Part shown: piece after piece, positions 1 through 12,484 of the stretch
Position numbering within the stretch: the stretch's first letter is position 1
How the letters are laid out: every line of letters begins with the position of its first letter
Assembly (NCBI RefSeq): GCF_017591425.1
Contig: NW_024465751.1
Coordinates: 6,510,001 to 6,574,000 of the forward strand
DNA from: Ochotona curzoniae
Lineage: Eukaryota > Chordata > Mammalia > Lagomorpha > Ochotonidae
Direction of reading: 5' to 3'
DNA: 64,000 bases
The notes under the pieces: model-generated
Seen by the model: only the letters and a program-made list of their open reading frames with translations
What the model was told of the DNA's origin: nothing
Database searches by the model: none
Position numbers and translations under genes: made by a program

Positions 1-1199
1 AGTAAATTGAATTCTTACTACAAAAAGAAGGAAGTTCATGAGGACAAACCACTGCATCCCAAATCTGAGAAACAGGTAACAGAAACAGAGAACCGCCCCT
101 CACTAGGGAGGAAACCTATGGGCTAAGGGATTAACGGGAACTAGCGTTTGGAAAGTTTTATATGAGCTTTGATGGGTGCATTGCTGGAAACTCAGCTGCA
201 AACAGCCAGAGGGCTACCAAAAGGCAATTATTTATGAAGTTTGTGATTTTTGCCTCCTAGTTTTCTAATATGATTCCTTAATGAACATTGGAGAACAATC
301 CTTTCATACAACCACCAGGGCAAGAGGGAAGAACTATTTGGAAATACTCAAGCATTTTGGCCTTGACAAACTCCACCTTCAGAATCAACTACCGAACCAC
401 GGCCTAAGATGCCCATACTTTATCAGAGCCCATGTGATCTTCTAAAAGCAAATATTCAGCTTAGACAAGCACTAGTTGTCACAAGAAGGATGGGAAAAAA
501 CCTTATTCCAGTCATTTTGTCTGCCCTAGGACCCCCATACAGGGAATAAAACAGAAGCACACGTGGGCTTCATCGTCCGGGGATACAGGCACGTTAGAGT
601 TCATTATTTTTCATGAAGTAGATGCAAGACCCTCAACAATATATTAACCATCAAATCTAACAATGTACCAAAATTGCACACTATCAATAAATACATATTA
701 TTACCATGAGTGACAAAATTCAGGTATGAGAGGATAGATCAACACAAACAAAATCATTCAATGTAATGTGTACCTTTATGCTGAAGAAACATGATGGCAT
801 TATATCATGTAGATCAGAAAATGTATTGGCAATATCCAACACCCATTCAATACTTCCAGAAAACTAGAAATCTTGGGAGATCTCCTTTACTTGGCTACAG
901 CGTTTAAGGCTTACATAATATTTGGATGGTAAGGAAATAGTTTTCCTACCAATATAAAAAACAAGGCAAGGATGTTCTCCCACTCAACTCCTTTTCTGCA
1001 TTGAAATAAAAATCCTAGCTTGTGCAATAAGACAATCGTCATTGTTAGCCCTATTTGATACAGCTGGGGAATGGTGGTCTTCCTTCTTATTTGTTAAATA
1101 TTACAGTTAGTAGTGAGTTGAGACTGTGATAATAGAGTATATTTAAATTATGTCTGAAAGAATTGATAAAATGAAAAGAATAGAGGGAACAAGCGGGTT
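1..1199. other. Unassigned non-coding stretch
   Basis: AT-rich sequence with no open frame of note and no repeat that I can name with confidence. The downstream end grades into an old L1 fragment, so part of it may be further, unrecognisable L1. Confidence 0.4.
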
Positions 1200-2170
1200 T
1201 GGCGGAGTGAGAATTCGAAGTATGACTGTTTTCTTAGAGAAGTACATAAAATGAAACACATAAAATCTATGAAATACATAAAATCTATTTTCTTTAAGTG
1301 AAATTCAATAATAAAATATGTAAAAGGAAATACTGACTATAAATAGAAACATTTTTCAGATTGTATAATTCCCTATGATAAATCTTAATAATCAACAACC
1401 AGAAGTATTAAACTAATAATTAATGATGGCAAAATTTCAAGATATAAAGTTATATGCAAAAGTGAATTGATATCCTAAAAAAGGAATAAGATGAATTTGC
1501 AATAAAAGCAATATCATTTTCATTAGGAAAATGAACACTTACATGCAAATCTAGCAAAATATGTGAAAGATTGAAATAAAGAATATTTCAAAACTCTGGT
1601 GGAATGAACCAGATCATATACATGAATGGAAAGACCCAATATTGTCAAGAGGTTAACTCTTCTATACCTAACCTACAGGTGTAATGCAATCCCGGCTACG
1701 ATCTCAACAAGCTTTATTGTGTATATCCACGTGTTACTTCTAAAGTGTACATGGGGTGATAAATGATTCCTAGCAGTCAGCTCACGATTGAGAAAGACCA
1801 AAGTTTGAGGACTGCAGCTACTCGTTTTCCAAACTCACTGTAAAGTCATTGTAATCAAATGTAATATTTGTGAAAAATAGGTCAAAGAATAAAATCAAGA
1901 ATTTACAAATAGTTGTACATTTGTTTAAACTCTTAAAATGTACAATATCATAAATCAACCATAACACAAATATGGACTTGAGTAATGGTGATATGTCAAC
2001 ATAAGTTCACCAATTATAATAAATGCACAGTTTTGGTGAGAGATAGGGTGACGGGGGTACCTGTACATGTGTTTAGGCAGGGCTATACAAGAATTCTCTG
2101 TACCTTCCGCTCAGTTTTTTGTGTGAATGAACCAAAAAGGCTCTAAGAAGAGTACATATCTCTAAAAATG
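1200..2170 (+). repeat. Old L1 (LINE-1) 3' fragment
   Basis: The middle part (about 1500-1900) follows the reverse-transcriptase/C-terminal part of L1 ORF2. It has the 'cccaatattgtcaagaggttaac' and 'gtgtaatgcaatccc' stretches and the 'accaaagtttgaggact...gtaaagtcattgtaatcaa' stretch that normally encodes the end of the polymerase region. From about 2030 the sequence matches an old L1M-type 3' end, with 'cctgtacatgtgtttaggcagggctatacaagaattctctgtacctt'. Many stops and indels show a long-dead copy. The left boundary is uncertain. Confidence 0.7.
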
Positions 2171-2224
2171 TATATGATGTTCTGTATCAACAATGGCAAT
2201 GATTATTAATCATACATCAAACCT

Positions 2225-2435
2225 GTACAATAATAGATGACATTATTAAATTCTTAACAATCAGTGTCCTATGTGCCTCATGCAAATCATGCTTTGGAAA
2301 TCATACTTTTAATTCCCACTTAACAGGTGAGGAGGTTGAAACACAGAATGCTTTGGTAGCTCACACAAGGTGACAAACATCTTCAGTGGAACAGCCATAT
2401 TTGTATCCAGGCAACCCTTTTCAATTAGCAGATTA
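2225..2435 (+). repeat. MIR SINE remnant
   Basis: It shows the MIR core order: 'attcccacttaacaggtgaggaggttgaaacacagaatgc', then 'agctcacacaaggtgacaaa', then a 'tttgtatccaggca' block. This corresponds to the family's '...cagatgaggaaactgaggctcagagaggttaagtgacttgcccaaggtcac' region. It is old and diverged. Confidence 0.6.
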
Positions 2436-4040
2436 TAGGGCTTCTGTTCGGTTAATCAGTCAGTAACAACAGCCACCAGGATCCTCATGGGGGCATTTTC
2501 TGCAATGAATATTCCAAGGTATTAGTAAGAATGAGGCTCTAGCCACCTGATAGTTCCAGGCTCCTTCTTGCATTATTTTTTTCTTAATTATTCTATTTCT
2601 TAATCATTGTCTTTCCATAATGAAGGAAACCGCTTTCTTAGATACACAACAAGAAAATATAAGTGATCAACTGTTCAGTGAGTTGTCTACATTTACTATA
2701 GATCTTTAGGAAGTATCTGTTGAGCAATGAGTCTCAGGCCTGGGCATAGTGAATTAGTGCAAACAATAGCCTCCAAACCTGCTTTAAGTGCAGGAATAAA
2801 TATGGCTTTGGTTTTAAGAATGACAGTGGAGCTAGGTGTTTTTTGATCCATACTCTTTATTTTGTTTATACCAAAACTGATCACATGTCAATTTTTCCTG
2901 CTCTATTGATAGGTGGCATTTTTATACTGATATAAAACACCATAAACTAAGAGCAATCGGCATGGTAAGAGGCAGTCTATGCAGATGTTTTGAGCTTTAG
3001 CAAGTAGCATCTTAAGCCAGCCAGCTACTGGAACTCTGAACTTCAAAACCACAATTTTACAGCTCTGTGATGTATTGATGCTTCTCTCTCCTTGTGTATG
3101 AAACTGTAATAAAAATAGTATTTATGCCATTTGATTTAGTGAGAATTAAATAAGCAAAGCTCTTAGCACAATGGCAACACCTGATGGGTTAGTGCACCAT
3201 GATGCAGTTGTAAGCATGATCCTAAAGCAGGTGGCCACTTGGTTAGTTTAAAAAACTTATTTGGAGATAGAACCAGGTTTGCATGTCTTTATTTAAAAAT
3301 TCATCTATGTCACTCCATTAACTTCCTGCCTGTAGTTTCCTCAACCCCAAAAAGGACAACTACCCTGAGATATCTATGATATAAGGCAACCTTCATGCAA
3401 ATACAAGATCAATAGACCTTTTAATATTATTTTTGTTACATCTAAGGGGTTTAATTTCCTCACTGACTCATGGATCACACAGTAGCATTGTTTGCTTCAA
3501 GAAGGTTTTCGATTTTCATTTCTTTAGCGACACATTGGTCATTTAGTAGCATGTTATTTAACATCATGCTGTTGCAAATTTTCTATTTTTATCTCTGTTG
3601 TTGATTTTGTTTTATGGCTGTTGTTTCAAGGGAATGTATAGTGACTGTATAATAGACAGCAGCATATTGAGATGTGAAGATACAATGCAGCCTGCATCTC
3701 TACTTCCAAATCAAAGATGGATTCTCAATGAAACTTTTAAATATATCTTGACAATAGGATGTTGGACTGTCTGCCATTGTCCATATCTGCAATATCAGAA
3801 TACACTTAAATGGCAGAATGATGGAATTATGTCTGCTTGTGAAGGACTATACTATTCTAAGGATATGGGGGAAGTCATTGGTGTAGAGATAGGGAAACCT
3901 CAGAGCATATGGGACTGTATCATCAAATAATAAAACAAAAAATTAATTTGCACAGGAAATGTAATGCTGATTTCCTGAGCCTGCTAATCAGTTTCATACC
4001 AATTAAACATGCCAATTCCCCACATACCTCAAAGCTATTT
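2436..4040. other. Non-coding stretch with MIR/L2-like traces
   Basis: No gene is recognised. About 3085-3180 ('agtgagaattaaataagcaaagctcttagcacaatggcaac') resembles the 3' half of MIR on the plus strand. About 2715-2760 ('tctgttgagcaatgagtctcaggcctggg') resembles an L2 3' end. A 110-codon open frame at 3598-3930 has no recognisable protein features and looks like chance. Confidence 0.4.
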
Positions 4041-4044
4041 TTTC

Positions 4045-4380
4045 TTTTTTTTCTTCAACGATTTATTTTATTTTTACTGGAAAGGCAGATTTACGGAGAG
4101 AAGGGGAAACAGAGAGAAAGATCTTCCATTGGATGTCTCATATCCCAAGCAGCCACAAAAGCCAAAGCTTAACTGATGCAAAGCCAGGAGCCAGTTGCCT
4201 TTTCTGGGTCTCCCATGTGGGTGTTGGGACCCAATGCTTTGTGCCATCCTCCACTGCTTTTCCAGGTCCCAAACAGAAAGTGGATGGGAAGTGGAGCAGT
4301 TGGGAAATGAACCAGTGCCTGCATGGGATCCCAGCAGGCACAAGGTAAGGATTTAGCCACTAGGCTATCACACTGGTCCC
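4045..4380 (-). repeat. Lagomorph C-type SINE (tRNA-derived)
   Basis: Read on the minus strand this is a nearly full-length copy. The head with tRNA-like boxes is at the right ('ccactaggctatcacactggtccc'), then the 'gtgccatcctccactgcttttccaggtcccaaac' core, the 'gatcttcc' block, and a T-rich (A-tail) end near 4040-4075. The flanks share 'ctcaaag' (4028-4034 and 4386-4392), a possible remnant of the target-site duplication. Several small open frames here are shadows of the SINE. Confidence 0.9.
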
Positions 4381-6615
4381 AATATCTCAAAGTTTTAATG
4401 AAAAATTCCATCTAATTCTTCTTCATTGCATATCCTATTTTATAATTTGACACAACAACATGTTTCACATCCAAGTCTATTATAATCTAGTTCATTCTGC
4501 TTTGTCCTCTGTAGTATATTCCACATGCCTTCATACCACAGCATTCATTTCTATTCTATCTCCTCCAGTTCTTCGAGTTTCAGGTCACATCAGCCTGAGT
4601 TAGAAAACAGTAACTCTGAGCACGTTTCTGGTGTGTGTCACAATCATGTAATTTTAACTTTGTGTAAAATATGGAGAATGTTATTGACAAGCAAAGCTTC
4701 TTGACAACCAAATCTATTCAACACTTACAGAATAATTCATTTCAACCAAAAATATTGAATTTGGTTATTAACAGTCTTAAAAATATTGACTATGAGGCAT
4801 AATGTTTTAGTCCACAATTCACTAAGAAAATATAAACTGTACGCTAGAAAACTCATTTCTCCTGTCTTGTGACTGTGGGCTGTTTGCCTTACTATGCAGT
4901 CTGACATTGTTGGGTCAATACTAATTCATATCAACATTTACTCTTTGTCCACCAGCAAGTCTTTGATCACATTGTAGGTGTTTCAAGCATGGTGAAGCTG
5001 TGTAAGTGATTATTTGTAGTAGGCCAGTACATCCCAGGAGAATCTGACATATCTCTTCCATATCTTCTCAGGTAGGATTCTCTTATTACTAATCTAATGA
5101 CTAGATCCCTTAATCACCGAATGCTCAAATCTAACACCATGTTTGGCATATGGTAGGTCCCAGTCAGCACTGCAGAATAAGTGAGCTGTTAGACTATTTA
5201 TGAACAAAGGATGAAGCTTGAAGGAAAAACACTGTCAGAATTATATTCACTCTTTCCTCGCCCACTCCCCAAAGCAGCACGATGTTTTAGAATTGGGGTT
5301 GAGTAAAAATCAGTGGGAAAAAATCTCTGGTAGAAGGGAAAAAAGCCGAGAAATATCTTACAGAGGATTTCCAGAACAATATGACAGGAAATAAATGATG
5401 TCAGGTCAAGATTACTTGATATTTAGGTCAATATTGCATTTGTATTAATTGCAATTTGTCATATAATCTTTAAATGAACCTGTCATGTATAAATACTTTG
5501 GGAGTGTGAAATGTGCCTCCAGAAACTTATAGGACATTTTTTTTTTTTTGCTGTGGATTGTTCTTTACATTTGGAGAATGCTGCTGGTGCATACGAATTT
5601 TTGTGAAAATATGAAATGTTTTGAGATTGTCTGCTGACTTTTGAGTTTATTCATACAAACCAAGCCTATTAAATAATTCTTCAAAGGATAATTAATTCCC
5701 TCCATTTTCCTGTCTTTTTCATTCCTTTTTTTTCTTTCCCTTTCTTTTTAAATTTTCTTTCCTTCTCTTTCTCTTTCCTTTCTTTCTTCTTCTTTTGAGG
5801 ATGCACATGTTCTTTTTTGCTGCAACCTCATCTATTTCTTGTGAGTACATTCAACTCAACTTCTGAATTCTAAAGGCTCTTTTGAGAACTGGTGCCTAAA
5901 CTACCAGTTGGGGCGTTCTGGTAATCTGCAATATGTTCCCCTGTTGTTCCAGTAGGCAGGGGTGGCAACACTGGCTTGAGTCAATAATACTAGCGAGAAC
6001 TGGATACAGACAATGCAGACACGTAACACATAGACTGGGTTTTTTTTCCTAGTAGCAACCCACCTTCTCCCGCTGCGTAACTCTATTCTGCACCAGTGAA
6101 AATAGGTTATCATTTCTTGTTCCTCATCACCTTTCTTTGGGTACAAGCAGATTTGTATCCCATTCAGCAATAGAGAATTTAGGAAAAAAATACATTTATG
6201 ATGCTATTAGGTATGTTCAGGCAGCTGCTATAGTGACTACTCAGTTAATTGCTTTGTTTGAATCAAGCCTGAGCAGAGTGGGCTTTGTGACCAACTAAGA
6301 ATTCCAGCATCTAAAAGTTGACATCCAGAGGACATATCTGTATTGCTACAGTGACACCTGTTGGCCCACATGGAAACATTTGTAAGCTAAATGGGATGGG
6401 TGGGGGTAAGGTTTTAGAAGTCAACAAACACCAGCAAGAACACAAACAACAATGCTAATGATATTAAGGAAAGGTACATGTTCCCAGCTGAGTTGGTTTC
6501 CATGCTGCCAGAGTTGAGCCAGCAAAGGATCAAATGTTGACATAATCAGTGAGTGCAATCAATACTTAGAGACAAATAAGCTATTCTGGTCAGATTATAT
6601 TAACCACTATATTTC
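4381..6615. other. Non-coding stretch with L2-like trace and pyrimidine tract
   Basis: About 5110-5215 ('aacaccatgtttggcatatggtaggtcccagtcag') looks like the reverse complement of an L2 3' end. About 5695-5795 is an almost pure pyrimidine run (C/T with few A). No coding signal is seen; the 89-codon minus frame at 5901-6170 has no family features. Confidence 0.4.
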
Positions 6616-6617
6616 TT

Positions 6618-6690
6618 GTGTGTGTGTATATATATATGTATATATATACACAGTAGATACTATATTTGAATATATATATATTCAAATGTA
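6618..6690. repeat. (TG)n/(TA)n tract with 24-bp perfect palindrome
   Basis: A TG run passes into TA repeats at about 6619-6650. After a short spacer comes a perfect self-complementary 24-mer at 6664-6687: ATTTGAA, then ten bases of alternating TA, then TTCAAAT. Confidence 0.85.
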
Positions 6691-7424
6691 GTCCACTGTA
6701 TTTGAGCCAAAACCAAGAATTATATATACTAAATCAAAATTCAAAGCACTTTTCTTCAAAGGACTTTTCATTTTACAGCAATGTTTCTTTACTTATGGAA
6801 ATGAAATCTTTATCTGTGAGCTTCTTCTATTCCTGCCTCCATTGTTAGTTTCTTCCTTTTATACGCACATATCAAGTAGATGTGCGGAAACCATGAGTCA
6901 GGCACTGGACAGGGCATCTATGATGAGAACAATGCGGTCGAGACATGAAAACATCCATCACTATTCAGAGAACCTTTTCTGCTGTTAGATAACACGATCG
7001 CTGGCGGAGCTACACAGACGGCAGTGCAGCATCACAGATACTGTCTGGGAAATGCCGAGACTCAGCACTTCCCTGAGGATGGGGCTTTGCGATTATGTCC
7101 TGGAATGTCACAAGTTTCCCCCCAGCAAACACTCAGTGAAGGTGAATGACATTTGGGGCACTGGACTACAACAGTACCTTGCACTTTCGGCACTGGCTAC
7201 ACTTGACAAGGATGAATTGCACTTCAGGAAGAATATGCACTTCAAGAGGTAGCCAGGCAACAAGTTATGAATAGCTCTGCTAATAAACATCATTTAAAAA
7301 ACTATCTTATGGATATTAGAAGCTATTGAAAAGTTAAAGAATTTAAGAACTAATCTGAGCGGAAGAACATTTTGGCCATATTGTGGAGGAGAATAAGGTG
7401 AAAGACTATAGGTAAAAGGCGAGT
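6691..7424. other. Unassigned, slightly GC-richer unique stretch
   Basis: About 6870-7290 carries several CpGs ('gcggtcgagac', 'acgatcgctggcggagctacacagacggc') and a 66-codon plus frame (7052-7252). AATAAA follows at about 7281, near a short A run. I do not recognise a protein or repeat. It may be unique conserved sequence or an unrecognised retrocopy. Confidence 0.35.
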
Positions 7425-7742
7425 GGGCCCAATGTGGTAGCCTAGTGGCTGAAGTCCTTGCCTAGCACATCAAAGATCCCATACAGGCACTAGTTCATGT
7501 CCTGGTAGCCTCGCTTCCCATCCAACTCCCTGCTTGTGGCCTTAAAAGGCAGTGGAGGAGGGCCCAAAGCCTTGGGAATCTGCCCTTATGTGGGAGACTG
7601 AAAAGTTCTTGGCCCCTTGGCCCCTCAGCTCTGGCCACTGCGGCTACTTGGGGAATGAATCATCATATGGAAGATCTTCCTGTCTGTCTTTCCTCTCTGT
7701 ATATCTGGTTTTCCAATAAATAAACAAGTAAATAAATCTCAA
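7425..7742 (+). repeat. Lagomorph C-type SINE
   Basis: Full-length plus-strand copy. It starts 'gggcccaatgtggtagcctagtggctgaagtcc' (A box), continues with the 'ccaactccctgcttgtggcc' core and the 'ggcccaaagccttggg' block, then 'gaatcatcatatggaagatcttcctgtctgtc', and ends in an AATAAATAAA-type tail. Confidence 0.92.
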
Positions 7743-7809
7743 GAAAATTTTTGGTAAGTAGATGATCTTCTATGGATTCTACAAGCCAAAATATGCGGTT
7801 TAGAGGCTA

Positions 7810-8035
7810 GTTTTTTCGGTAGTATCATGTGGCAGTTAAAACTTTTCAATACATAAGACCTAATTTAAATCCCACTCAGTAGCTATGTGGCTATGGCAAC
7901 TATGTCAACGTCTATGAATCTATCTCTCCATCCACTCTGCAGGAGTAATACTACCTACTTGAGGACTGTTCTAAGGATACGTGAAGTAGTATATGAAATA
8001 TTGATATTGAGCCTGGAACATGGAGAGTCCTGGGG
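7810..8035 (+). repeat. MIR SINE remnant
   Basis: It has a MIR-like order: 'aatcccactcagtagctatgtggctatggcaac', then 'gtctatgaatctatctctcc', then 'gtaatactacctacttgaggactgttctaaggatacgtgaagtag', then 'gagcctggaacatggagag'. It is an old copy. Confidence 0.6.
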
Positions 8036-8135
8036 AAATGGTGGTGTCTGCCGACTCTATTGATTTTAGTCTTCGTCATGAAGTAGATATTTGAGCGACA
8101 CTGTAGCATGCTTTTAATAATCTGATACATAATTA

Positions 8136-8246
8136 TGAATGTATATATGTATATATACACACATACACACATACACATAGACGTGTGAGTGTGTTTGTGT
8201 ATAAATAGTCACACACATGCTCACACACACATACAACCCACAGCAC
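8136..8246. repeat. TA/CA/TG-rich simple-repeat cluster
   Basis: Alternating purine-pyrimidine tracts: TATATG..TATATAC, then CACACATAC runs, a TGTG run, then CACACATG..CACACAC. Short open frames on both strands here translate as low-complexity Y/I/H/T/C runs and are not genes. Confidence 0.85.
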
Positions 8247-9000
8247 TGCCGGAAACCAGATAATCGGCCAGGAACGATCACAGGCAGAAATACGTCTGCA
8301 AACAAGAGTTCCTTTCATGAATATTTCCAGACACGGCAGTTGGTACACTCCAGAAGGCCGAGGGGCAGACTAACACTTCCATCTTTCATTTGTCTTCTGG
8401 TCACCAGCCATGGATACAGACATTTTGCCGCCTTCCTTTTAAATTTAGATTTTGACATCATCTCCTGGCTTCAGCACGGGTCATGACGAACAGCCAAGTT
8501 CACATGGTTAGATTCTCTAACTTCAGCTTTGCTCTAATCTGTCCTTTCCTGGCAGTTTTCATTCATTCCTCACAGAGCGCTTACCACCTATCCTGCTTTT
8601 TATTTATTCAATTCATGGAAATGAATCAGATCTGCGATGGCGTCATTCAAAAGAGAAAGCTAATTAAAAAAAAATGTCCCCTTTCCTTCCTCTGGGGAGA
8701 CCTTGCCATAGTTTCCTCTTTTAGGAGACACAAGCCAGGAAGGAAGCTCTTCAATGCAGCTGCAAATAGAGAAGCACTGATTGAGGTTTGCTGGGGTAAG
8801 AGGAGGAACTGGGTGATCATTCTCAGAGTGTTAGGTTCCCGGGGTAAATTTTCAGCTGCTTTTTTCTCCCCCAAAGATCAACAGAATCATCTCAGTGCTC
8901 TCTAGAAGAAACGTGAGATGACATGCCTTAACTATTAATGGAGTAAGCACGGTTGATTTGCAATTTGGGGAAAGAGGTTTCCTAGGAGAGGCGCGTCCTG
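8247..9000. other. Unique stretch with 140-codon open frame, no gene recognised
   Basis: The plus frame at 8483-8905 (140 codons) is among the longest here. It has no recognisable motif or domain. It contains a hydrophobic stretch near residues 15-30 and a basic K/R-rich stretch near residues 57-64. Opposite-strand frames overlap it, and no splice or promoter context stands out. Chance is the simplest explanation. The low repeat content makes a conserved non-coding element possible. Confidence 0.3.
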
Positions 9001-9004
9001 CACA

Positions 9005-9215
9005 AGAGCCTTCATAAATGCGAGTGCTTACATAACACTCACTGTGTCACAAAGAGCCGTGTTTGATGCAAATTCTTCACACTCATGACCACAGCAAGGG
9101 GGGTGGACAATGATTCTTATTTTGTAGGTTGGAAAACTGAGGCTCAAAAATGGAAAGACTATTCAAGGAATTAACTTCAGAACTAGTTGTGAACCCGACT
9201 TATTGGATTCTGTAG
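9005..9215 (+). repeat. MIR SINE remnant
   Basis: It contains 'acagcaaggggggtggacaatgattcttattttgtaggttggaaaactgaggctcaaaaatggaaagac' and 'aactagttgtgaacccgac'. This is the central and right part of MIR on the plus strand. Confidence 0.7.
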
Positions 9216-10200
9216 GATGTGTCCTCAGTTACTGCAGCGGCGACACTCTGGCTTTCCTTCTCCTGCTGGAGAGATTATTAATGGTTTTAAAGTCTGTGGG
9301 AACAGAAAGCAAAGTGTCTCCAAAGCATGAGGACCAGTGGGTGCACATCCACAAATCTGTCACATTTACATAACTGCCAATATCTTAAAATTGAAGTAAA
9401 TTTCTATAAATTATACTTCCTAAGCTTGCTTGCAAATGTAGAATTTATACAAAAAACGCTGGTGTTGATCTTCCATGACAACACCTGGCTGAAGTGTTAA
9501 AAGTGCCTCTTTTAACCAAGGCATGCTTCAGCCCCCACTGCTCTCTACTGCTCTCCCAACTTCCACGCCATTTGCCTTCTTACTTCAGGCCATTTAATTC
9601 TTTTACATTCCTCATCTGGTAACACCAGCCTTAACAGTATTTTTACTTGTGGGTACTGCTATAGGGAGAAGATTTTGCTTAGGTTTAAAGCTAACCTATA
9701 CCATAGAGTAAAACGTGTAAGCATAGTACTTCGTGGTTACCTTACTCATGCATCGGGACAAAGACATAGCTGCCCTGCTTAAGGCTGTCATAGGGGTTAG
9801 CTGCAATGTGGCTTTTTGAAAGACTCTCTAGGTTTAAGATGGAATTTGGGTTTATGATGTGTTTTATATATTAAGAGCCTGCCTCCCTGTAAAACTCACC
9901 AACTGCATTAAAAAGCTATCAATAGTTGGCAAGCTAGGCATTATAATCTTTGCAAGTGTACCTCCCATACTACAGATGTATAAAGTGAGGGGAGACTAGT
10001 CAGCTGTCATGTCTAATAATGTTCCCTAATATATGTGCAGAAATAGGATGAAATCCTAATCATGATTCCTAAAGAGAAACCTGTCTAAGAAGCCGTGATG
10101 GTTCTTCGCAGATACATTCATCCTAAGAATCTAAAGTCAACTTGAATCATTTCACGATAGACTTTTGTCATCTGAAAAGAGAAAACATGCTAACCTGAAA
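9216..10200. other. Non-coding stretch
   Basis: No gene is recognised. About 9920-10005 ('aggcattataatctttgcaagtgtacctcccatactacagatgtataaagtgagg') may be another weak MIR trace. Confidence 0.35.
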
Positions 10201-10204
10201 GTTA

Positions 10205-10350
10205 CAGAATCTGGGCTTTCCACTAGGTTCTGTTGTTCACTAACTTTGTCTTGTAAAGTGAGCCAAACCTAAAAATTGGTTTCCTCACTGTAAAATAGGG
10301 ATAATATTGTCTGCTCAGAATTCCTCACAAATTACTGTGCAATTCAAGTG
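10205..10350 (+). repeat. MIR SINE remnant
   Basis: The order is 'ctaactttgtcttgtaaagtgagccaaacct', then 'ttggtttcctcactgtaaaatagggataatattgtctgctcag'. It matches the right half of MIR ('...tcctcatctgtaaaatggggataataatagtacctac'). Confidence 0.65.
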
Positions 10351-10947
10351 TCAACATTGATTCATATCAGGATGTGTACATCTCTTAGCCTAAAAACTAA
10401 AAACAAAACTTTGTGAGGGTAGCTATGCATGTATGCAGCTCTCCCCTTTTCCAACACTGTTCTAGGTCTTACATAAGGGTGCATAGAGCAACTAATCTGC
10501 AAAATATTAGGCATTGGGTGGGTCCAGCCTGGCCGACAGAAGAAGCAGACATGCAGGGATTCTCCTGGGAGACTGCTGTCAAGAAATGAGGAATGATCAT
10601 GTTGAGAGTGATTTGCATCCCGTTTGTGTGGGAAATAGCTTATGTGGTTCCAAGGACTTTCTGACCATTACTTATTATAATCAGTCTGCATGGTCAAGAG
10701 GAAGAATAAATGCAGTCACTGGAGTTAGAAGACAGCTTCTGAACGTTGGCTCAGTCCTTTAGGAACCGTGGGTCACAGGGCACTTTAGTGTGGTTCTCTA
10801 GACCTTAGCTGGGATGTCATTACTGAAGGTGATTTGGAATTAATAAGCATTTAAATTAGATTCCTTAGTTCTCACGAGCTACATTACAGCATAGGAATTT
10901 CCACTGGGCAGTCTTACTGGATTTATATTTTATCTGAAGCTCTTTTT

Positions 10948-11012
10948 GTTTTAAAGATTTATTTATTTATTTCAATAATGCAAAAGGTAGATAGAGAACA
11001 CCACATACAAAT

Positions 11013-11070
<58 letters not shown>

Positions 11071-11335
11071 TCATACATCCATGGGTTTACTGCCTAAGTT
11101 CCTGCAACATTTAGGGAAGGGGCAGGCCAAAGTCATGAGCCAGGAACTCTGTCTGGGCCTCCCATGTGAATGGTAGGAATTCATGTACCTTCAATCATCA
11201 TGGCTTCCAAAGTACATTAGCAAGCAACTGGATTGGGAGTAGAGTAACCAAGGCACAAATTGCCCTTGGATATGAGATGTGGGCTTTCCCAGCGGTGGCT
11301 TAACCCATTGCATACAACACCTGTTCTTACATGAT
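10948..11335 (-). repeat. Older lagomorph SINE interrupted by (CA)n
   Basis: On the minus strand this reads as an older, rabbit-like C SINE. The T-rich end 'aagatttatttatttatttc' is at the left, 'gagccaggaactctgtctgggcctcccatgtgaatggtagg' is in the middle, and 'ggctttcccagcggtggcttaacccattgcatacaacacctgttc' is the head. A long CA microsatellite sits in the tail-proximal part. Confidence 0.8.
11017..11068. repeat. (CA)26 microsatellite
   Basis: Fifty-two bases of uninterrupted CA dinucleotide inside the surrounding SINE. Long perfect CA runs are typically length-polymorphic. Confidence 0.97.
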
Positions 11336-12480
11336 GCCTTGATTTCCTGTCTTCTCTCTTTTTCTCTAAGCACTCCTCTTTGTCTCACCCCATCACTCTG
11401 TCCAGGTTGAGGGCGTTTCTTCTCCTCAAGTTGAAACATAGTATCCTGGGATCCTTACTAGCAAGAAAGTCAGACCCACTTTGTATAATTTGCTTCCTGC
11501 CTCACAGACAATACCGAGGAAGTATTCATATGAGCTCTATTGTCTCTTCCTTAAAAAGTCTCTGAATAAATCCTTAGAAAACTTCTGGTAAAATTAAACA
11601 AACGGTTTACTGAGGAACAGCAACAAGAAAAACCACGGCCACGTGTTCTCTTTCTAGTTAATTAGTTGAACTGATACAGGAACTTCATCGTATTCTCAGG
11701 GAAATCCTGTTGGCTGGGACTCTCTCTTCAATTTAGGTCACAGCTCAGTGAAGCACAATTATGGAGCTTTAACGAAAGATAATTTACCCAGTGCCATCAA
11801 GCAGGACAGCTGGGTAGGCATTCTTGTTAATGCTGCACGGGTGGGATGCCCAGTGTGGAGAACAGTGTTGACAGAAAGTCATTTTCTGACCTTGCAGATT
11901 TTTTGGCTGGCCTGTTCTATGGCATACGCATGCAAGTTTTGGCATCATATCTGATGAGAGCTGAACCCAGGAAAGCTCTTACTACATGGTTTTCTAAGGT
12001 GACCAATACATAGATAAGGCTGAGAGCTCTGGCAATGGGAGGAAAGATTTCAGAAGTCCAGCATCTGAATCTTGGCTATTCATTTCCTCACCCCTTTGAT
12101 CTTTCTCTACCTCATCTTCCTCAGCCCTCTATCCATCTCACTTTGTACTCGCCAATGTCTAAAGTACTTAATAGCTCTTCAAATAAATGCTTTCTCCATC
12201 CTCTTGGTCTTTTCATGAATTATTCTGATAAGCTGGTATTTCTCCTTTGGAGGATTCACTTTTGCTTTAAAACTGTGTTCAGTTGTCACTGTTCATACAG
12301 CAGGCTTTACGCCAGCCTTCACGGCGGTGTGCCACCCTTCTCTGAGTCTTTGCTGATGACTTCATCAGACCAAGTTCTGTCAAGCACAGATCATGACATT
12401 ATGCCCTTGGCACCCAAGTGATACCCACTCCATTAAAGCCAGTTTCCTAAAACTGATTCATTTAAGTGTTGAGTCCAATA
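11336..12480. other. Non-coding stretch
   Basis: No gene or named repeat is recognised. The 128-codon plus frame at 12035-12421 shows no domain or compositional sign of being a gene. Confidence 0.4.
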
Positions 12481-12484
12481 GACA

